Assembly (NCBI GenBank): GCA_050185455.1
Contig: JBFWZL010000056.1
Coordinates: 1-18,147, forward strand
Length of the DNA: 18,147 bases
Reading direction: 5' to 3'
DNA from: SYOC01 sp050185455
GTDB taxonomy: Bacteria > Desulfobacterota > Binatia > Bin18
Shown: one piece after another, positions 14,618 to 18,147 of the stretch
How positions within the stretch are numbered: position 1 is the stretch's first letter
How the letters are laid out: the number at the start of each line of letters is the position of its first letter
Notes under the pieces: generated by a model
What the model was told of the DNA's origin: nothing
Databases searched by the model: none
Seen by the model: only the letters and a program-made list of their open reading frames with translations
Translations under genes and position numbers: made by a program

Positions 14618-15010
14618 ATGCGACACCTTAAGGATGGACGAAAACTCAATCGCACAGCCGCGCACCGTAAAACGTTGATACGCAACCTCTTGAAGGCATT
14701 ATTGGTGCGAGAACAGATTCGCACTACCGATGCAAAAGCGAAAGAGCTCCGTCGCCATGCTGATCGTATGGTGACATTGGGCAAAAGAGGAACGGTTCAT
14801 GCCCGTCGTCTTGCGTATGTCTATCTTGGCAGCCGAAGGCTTGTTCAGCGCTTGTTTGACGATGTTGCCCCCCGTTTTCACGAGCGCGCGGGAGGGTATA
14901 CTCGGGTGCTGAAGCTAGGGCCTCGTCGTGGGGACGCCGCCCCGTTGTCAGTAGTAGAGTTTACGGAGAGACGCGAAAAGTCTGCTGAGAAGTCACAAAT
15001 GAAGGAGTGA
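14618..15010 (+). CDS. rplQ: 50S ribosomal protein L17
   Basis: L17 is a bacterial large-subunit protein near the tunnel exit. The 130-residue product begins MRHLKDGRKLNRTAAHRKTL, then LLKALLVREQIRTTDAKAKELRR shortened by one side, with GGYTRVLKLGPRRGDAAPLS near the C-terminus. A charged tail (ERREKSAEKSQMKE) follows. AAGGA at 14601-14605 is 12 bases before the ATG, a loose spacing. It is the last ribosomal gene and is followed by two hairpins. Confidence 0.97.
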   Translation: MRHLKDGRKLNRTAAHRKTLIRNLLKALLVREQIRTTDAKAKELRRHADRMVTLGKRGTVHARRLAYVYLGSRRLVQRLFDDVAPRFHERAGGYTRVLKLGPRRGDAAPLSVVEFTERREKSAEKSQMKE

Positions 15011-15017
15011 ATACCAC

Positions 15018-15089
15018 ACGCGCTTTCGCGTTCTAGTTAAGAAGATTGCATCTGAGGGGGAGTGCTGGTGAAAGCCAACCTCCCCCTCA
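15018..15089 (+). terminator. Tandem hairpins at the end of the ribosomal operon (possible terminator)
   Basis: Two inverted repeats follow rplQ. The first is ACGCG/CGCGT around a CTTT loop (15018-15031), followed by only scattered T (TTCTAGTT). The second is a perfect 10-bp stem, TGAGGGGGAG (15053-15062) with CTCCCCCTCA (15080-15089), around a 17-base loop. The stem is very GC-rich and should be stable, but no T tract follows it (ACGCTCATACG). It may therefore attenuate, act with Rho, or protect the upstream mRNA 3' end. Calling it a classic intrinsic terminator is not supported by the missing T run. Confidence 0.45.
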
Positions 15090-15125
15090 ACGCTCATACG
15101 TTGTTCAAAAAGGAAATGAAGAACG

Positions 15126-15890
15126 ATGGCGGAGAGGCGCTACGGATTCCGATTTAGCTTTGCAGAAGGGTGTGTCATCGTGGGAGGCATGATAGGCGCC
15201 TCCTTTTTTGTGTTTCTCTTTGGTGTGTATACAGGACGAGAGCTGGAGGCGCGCAAGACTGCCGAGAATACGCGTACTGTACGTGTGAATAGCAATTTTG
15301 TTAATGAAAAGACACCCGATATGCCGGTGACAGGGAACGAAGCGAATGCGGCAATGAGAGAACAAGACAAATCGGAAGATACTCCTCAACCCACGCAAGA
15401 AACGCCAAAGACGGTCGTTGTCGTAACTCCGCAAAAGCCGATCGAACAAACTGCAGCCGCGTCTATTCAGACACCTCCTTCAACCCCTCCTGAAGAGGAA
15501 GCATTGATCAAAACTGAATTGTTGCAGAAAACCCCCTCTGCTTCTGTTAAGAAAGAAGAGAAGCCTCTTCTCTCAGCTGCCCGTGTTCCTCAAGAAACGA
15601 AGCCAAGCCCTGAGGCAAAGACTGCCGCCTTTTCCCGGAAGGAATCGTCGACTAAGGGAGGCTGGAGCGTCCAAGTTCACGCCACTCGTGATCAAGAGTC
15701 GGCGCGACGTCTTGCGAATCAACTGCGCAGTCAAGGCTATGCTCCTGTCATCAGTAGGATCGTGCGCGATAGAGAGGTGTGGTACCGCGTGAGGGTCGGT
15801 TCATTCGCGAATGCGGATGAAGCGCGAACTTCGGTCGAACGCTTTCGGCGCGAGGGAAAATTTCCTCAAGCCTATCCAGTATCGAATTAA
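15126..15890 (+). CDS. Membrane-anchored SPOR-domain protein
   Basis: The product is 254 residues. It has one hydrophobic segment at about 16-36 (CVIVGGMIGASFFVFLFGVY) after a short basic start, so it is probably an inner-membrane protein with its bulk in the periplasm. Residues 40-175 are low-complexity, rich in Pro, Thr, Glu and Lys, a likely flexible linker. Residues 178-251 form a SPOR domain: GGWSVQVHATRDQESARRLA, then GYAPVI, WYRVRVGSFANADEA and ending near PQAYPV. SPOR domains bind denuded septal peptidoglycan, so a role in division or envelope upkeep is likely, but no specific partner can be named. AAGGA at 15110-15114 is the probable ribosome-binding site. Confidence 0.85.
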   Translation: MAERRYGFRFSFAEGCVIVGGMIGASFFVFLFGVYTGRELEARKTAENTRTVRVNSNFVNEKTPDMPVTGNEANAAMREQDKSEDTPQPTQETPKTVVVVTPQKPIEQTAAASIQTPPSTPPEEEALIKTELLQKTPSASVKKEEKPLLSAARVPQETKPSPEAKTAAFSRKESSTKGGWSVQVHATRDQESARRLANQLRSQGYAPVISRIVRDREVWYRVRVGSFANADEARTSVERFRREGKFPQAYPVSN

Positions 15891-15891
15891 C

Positions 15892-16917
15892 ATGACAATG
15901 AGCGTGAAAGAGGCGATTGCCCGAGTTGCAGCCGGGCGTGACCTCACAGAAGATGAGATGGCTGCGGTGACAGCCGAGATTATGGATGGGCAGGCGACGC
16001 CAGCGCAGATCGGCGCTTTGCTGACCGGCTTATATATCAAAGGCGAGACAGTCAGTGAGATTGTCGGCGCGGCGCGGATTATGCGCGAGTTGGCTTTACA
16101 TGTGCACGCACCCTGCGAAGTACTGGATACCTGCGGAACTGGGGGAGATGGTTGTCTTACCTTCAACATTTCCACGGCCGCGGCGCTCGTGGCGGTTGGC
16201 GCAGGACTGTGTGTCGCCAAGCATGGCAATCGGGCCATGTCCGGGGCTGTTGGCGGCGCTGATGTTTTGGAAACCCTCGGTGCACGGATCGAATTGTCTC
16301 CGGAAGTGGTCGAGCGATGTTTAGCCGAGGCTGGCTTTGGTTTCCTTCTCGCCCCGGCATTCCACCGAGCGATGCGTCATGCGATCGGGCCTCGTCGAGA
16401 GATCGGCATTCGTACGATTTTTAACATCCTTGGTCCGCTGACGAACCCTGCCGGCGCGCGTCGCCAATTGATAGGAGTGTTCGCGCGACGTTGGCTTGAG
16501 CCGCTTGCCGAGTCTCTCGGAAGGTTGGGAAGCATTCACGCCCTCATCGTGCATGGAGAGGACGGTCTTGATGAGGTGACGTTGACAGGAACGACGGCGG
16601 TAGCGGAGTGGAAAGAGGGAAAACTGTACACTTTTATCATTCACCCGCAGGAACTCGGATTTTCCCTGTGCCGTCTTGCTGATTTGCAAGTGACAAGCGC
16701 CCAGGAGTCCGCCGCGATCATCCGCGCGGTATGTGCCGGTGCTTCTGGCCCGCAGCGAGATATTGTGGTCTTGAACGCCGCGGCGGCTTTATATGCGGGA
16801 GACCTGGCTCCCTCGTTAGGGACAGGTGTCGAACTGGCAAAAAAAGCCTTGGATACGGGAGCGGCGGCGCGCGCTCTCGAACAATTTATTGTGCTCTCTC
16901 ATACGGAAGCCCCATGA
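15892..16917 (+). CDS. trpD: Anthranilate phosphoribosyltransferase
   Basis: TrpD transfers phosphoribose from PRPP to anthranilate, the second step from chorismate to tryptophan. From ATG 15892 the product is 341 residues. Key motifs are CGTGGDG (81-87), FNISTA (91-96), KHGNRAMSG (110-118), GGADVLETLG (121-130), IGIRTIFNILGPLTNPA (171-187) and HGEDGLDE (221-228, with metal-binding acids D227/E228). The frame is open to 15811 within the SPOR gene, but that part is not TrpD-like. An in-frame ATG at 15898 is also possible. Neither start has a clear ribosome-binding site; the ATG is one base after the SPOR stop, which suggests coupling. It overlaps trpC by four bases. Confidence 0.96.
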   Translation: MTMSVKEAIARVAAGRDLTEDEMAAVTAEIMDGQATPAQIGALLTGLYIKGETVSEIVGAARIMRELALHVHAPCEVLDTCGTGGDGCLTFNISTAAALVAVGAGLCVAKHGNRAMSGAVGGADVLETLGARIELSPEVVERCLAEAGFGFLLAPAFHRAMRHAIGPRREIGIRTIFNILGPLTNPAGARRQLIGVFARRWLEPLAESLGRLGSIHALIVHGEDGLDEVTLTGTTAVAEWKEGKLYTFIIHPQELGFSLCRLADLQVTSAQESAAIIRAVCAGASGPQRDIVVLNAAAALYAGDLAPSLGTGVELAKKALDTGAAARALEQFIVLSHTEAP

Positions 16918-17696
16918 TTCTCGACGAAATAGTTGCGTACAAAAAAGAAGAACTCGCGGTGGAAAAACAAAAAGTGTCCTTGCCGCAACTCCAAGAGATG
17001 CCGCTGTTTGCCGTGGCGCCGCCCGCTTTCCTGCAAGCCGTGCGAGACGGAGTAGGGCGTTCCATTATCGCTGAGGTGAAGAAAGCCTCTCCATCAAAAG
17101 GAGTGATTCGCACGGATTTCGAACCCCTGCAGTTGGCGAGAGCTTATGCTGCGAATGGCGCTGCGGCGATTTCCGTGTTGACGGAGAAGAAATTTTTCCA
17201 AGGTGGTTTGGATTATCTTCGCCTCATCCGTGAACACGTAGCATTACCGTTGCTGCGAAAAGATTTTCTCTTCGACCCGTACCAGGTGTATGAAGCTCGT
17301 GCGTTTGGCGCTAGCGCCATCTTGTTGATCGTGGCGATTCTCTCTGATCTGCAACTGTCTGAGCTCAACGCCCTCGCGCAGTCTTTGGGCATGGATTGTC
17401 TTGTGGAAGTGCATGATGAACAAGAGCTTGAGCGAGCGTTGAGGTGCAGCGTTTCTTTGCTAGGGATCAATAACCGCGACCTACGCACGTTTCACACGAC
17501 CATTGAAACCAGCGAACGCCTTGTCCGTTTGATACCGTCTCACATAGCGGTGGTTTCGGAGAGCGGCCTGTCGCGCCGCGACCAACTGGCGCGTCTGGAA
17601 GCTCAAGGCGTACGGGCGTTTCTCATTGGTGAAACCTTTATGGCTGCGGCCGATCCCGGCGCGCCATTGCGAGAGCTGGTGAGGATCGGTGAGTGA
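16914..17696 (+). CDS. trpC: Indole-3-glycerol phosphate synthase
   Basis: TrpC closes the indole ring from CdRP, the fourth step from chorismate. From ATG 16914 the product is 260 residues, starting MILDEIVAYKKEEL. Active-site residues of this beta/alpha barrel are visible: E54 and K56 (IIAEVKKASPSKG), K116 (LLRKDFLFDPYQV), E165 (LVEVHDE), N187 in GINNRDL and E216 (VVSESGLS). A longer frame from 16731 lies inside trpD and is not TrpC-like. The start overlaps the trpD stop (ATGA). It is a stand-alone enzyme, not fused to TrpF as in E. coli. Confidence 0.97.
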   Translation: MILDEIVAYKKEELAVEKQKVSLPQLQEMPLFAVAPPAFLQAVRDGVGRSIIAEVKKASPSKGVIRTDFEPLQLARAYAANGAAAISVLTEKKFFQGGLDYLRLIREHVALPLLRKDFLFDPYQVYEARAFGASAILLIVAILSDLQLSELNALAQSLGMDCLVEVHDEQELERALRCSVSLLGINNRDLRTFHTTIETSERLVRLIPSHIAVVSESGLSRRDQLARLEAQGVRAFLIGETFMAAADPGAPLRELVRIGE

Positions 17697-18147
17697 TGAG
17701 CGTCCGGGTGAAGATCTGTGGCGTGACCAACGCCGCTGACGCCGCGCTTGCCGTCGAATATGGAGCGGACCTGATCGGTCTGAACTTCTATCCGCGCAGT
17801 CCGCGCTACGTGACCCTTGAAATGGCGCGGGAAATTCGCGCGCTCATTCCTACAAGCGTTTTGTGTGTTGGCGTGTTTGTCAACACTGATCGTCCGCACA
17901 TCGCTGCGTTGCTCGAACAACTCCATCTTGATCTGGTGCAATTCCACGGGAATGAGCAAAATAAGGACTTAATGGGCTGGTCTTGTCAAACAATTAAAGC
18001 TGTTCGTATTGCTCAAGACGAAGTCTTTCCTGATATGCAACAGACGCCAACGAATTATATCCTCCTTGACACATACAAGGCTGGTCGATACGGGGGGACA
18101 GGAGAAACATTTGCATGGGAACGAATTGTTCCCTTTGTTTCTTGCTA
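17696..18147 (+). CDS. trpF: Phosphoribosylanthranilate isomerase (partial, 3' end beyond window)
   Basis: TrpF isomerises phosphoribosylanthranilate to CdRP, the third step, between TrpD and TrpC. The visible 150 codons begin MSVRVKICGVTNAADAALAV. Catalytic cysteine is C8 (KICGVT) and the catalytic aspartate is D125 (YILLDTY); the phosphate-site RYGGTGETFAWE follows. The ATG shares one base with the trpC stop (TGATG), so the pair is probably coupled. No frame problem is seen before the window ends. GC content appears to drop along the gene, from 39 of 60 bases in 17701-17760 to 24 of 60 in 18001-18060. Confidence 0.95.
   Translation, partial: MSVRVKICGVTNAADAALAVEYGADLIGLNFYPRSPRYVTLEMAREIRALIPTSVLCVGVFVNTDRPHIAALLEQLHLDLVQFHGNEQNKDLMGWSCQTIKAVRIAQDEVFPDMQQTPTNYILLDTYKAGRYGGTGETFAWERIVPFVSC

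Noticed and set aside
15811..15891. Longer N-terminus for trpD starting inside the SPOR gene
   Set aside because: The extra 27 residues are the SPOR C-terminus read in another frame and do not resemble TrpD; the family start matches 15892 or 15898.
1..18147. A novel defence system, mobile element, CRISPR array or tRNA cluster in the window
   Set aside because: Every stretch is filled by housekeeping genes with gaps of 115 bases or less; no transposase, integrase, repeat array or tRNA-like fold was seen.

Overview
The window is a bacterial ribosomal-protein superoperon followed by the start of a tryptophan gene cluster. All 35 genes are on the + strand. Many gene junctions overlap or leave fewer than 20 bases, and the longest gap is 115 bases (15011-15125). 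The gene order and the zinc-binding versions of several proteins mark a bacterial chromosome. The order is tuf, S10 cluster, spc cluster with secY-adk-map, then rpmJ-rpsM-rpsK-rpsD-rpoA-rplQ; the zinc forms are S14, S4, L24, L36 and a four-cysteine adenylate kinase lid. Residue style in several proteins (for example L23 ending in a DFFEG-type tail) and the SPOR-domain envelope protein suggest a Gram-negative, deltaproteobacterium-like lineage. That placement is inference and I cannot name a genus.

Layout. 1-127: 3' end of tuf (EF-Tu). 147-5083: the S10 block, rpsJ rplC rplD rplW rplB rpsS rplV rpsC rplP rpmC rpsQ. 5099-9053: the spc block, rplN rplX rplE rpsN rpsH rplF rplR rpsE rpmD rplO. 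9056-11811: secY, adk, map. 11869-15010: the alpha block, rpmJ rpsM rpsK rpsD rpoA rplQ. 15018-15089: two hairpins at the end of the ribosomal block. 15126-15890: a membrane-anchored SPOR-domain protein. 15892-18147: trpD, trpC and a truncated trpF, with ATGA/TGATG-type overlaps.

The ribosomal genes supply much of both ribosomal subunits. rpoA supplies the RNA polymerase alpha subunit, secY the core of the Sec translocon, map removes initiator methionine and adk balances adenine nucleotides. This is the usual growth-linked gene set. trpD, trpC and trpF encode three consecutive steps of tryptophan synthesis from anthranilate. The SPOR protein appears to be a cell-envelope (peptidoglycan-binding) protein; it sits one base upstream of trpD, so it may be cotranscribed with the trp genes.

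Several start sites needed a decision. rpmC, rplE, rplF, adk, map, trpD and trpC all have longer open frames running back into the previous gene; family length and N-terminal motifs place the true starts further in. rpmJ (37 codons) is easily missed. infA, often found between map and rpmJ, is absent here. I found no mobile elements, CRISPR arrays, tRNA or rRNA genes, and no evidence of a novel system. The second-look items are modest: the end-of-operon hairpins, the SPOR-trpD junction, composition changes near and inside the trp genes, and odd start regions.
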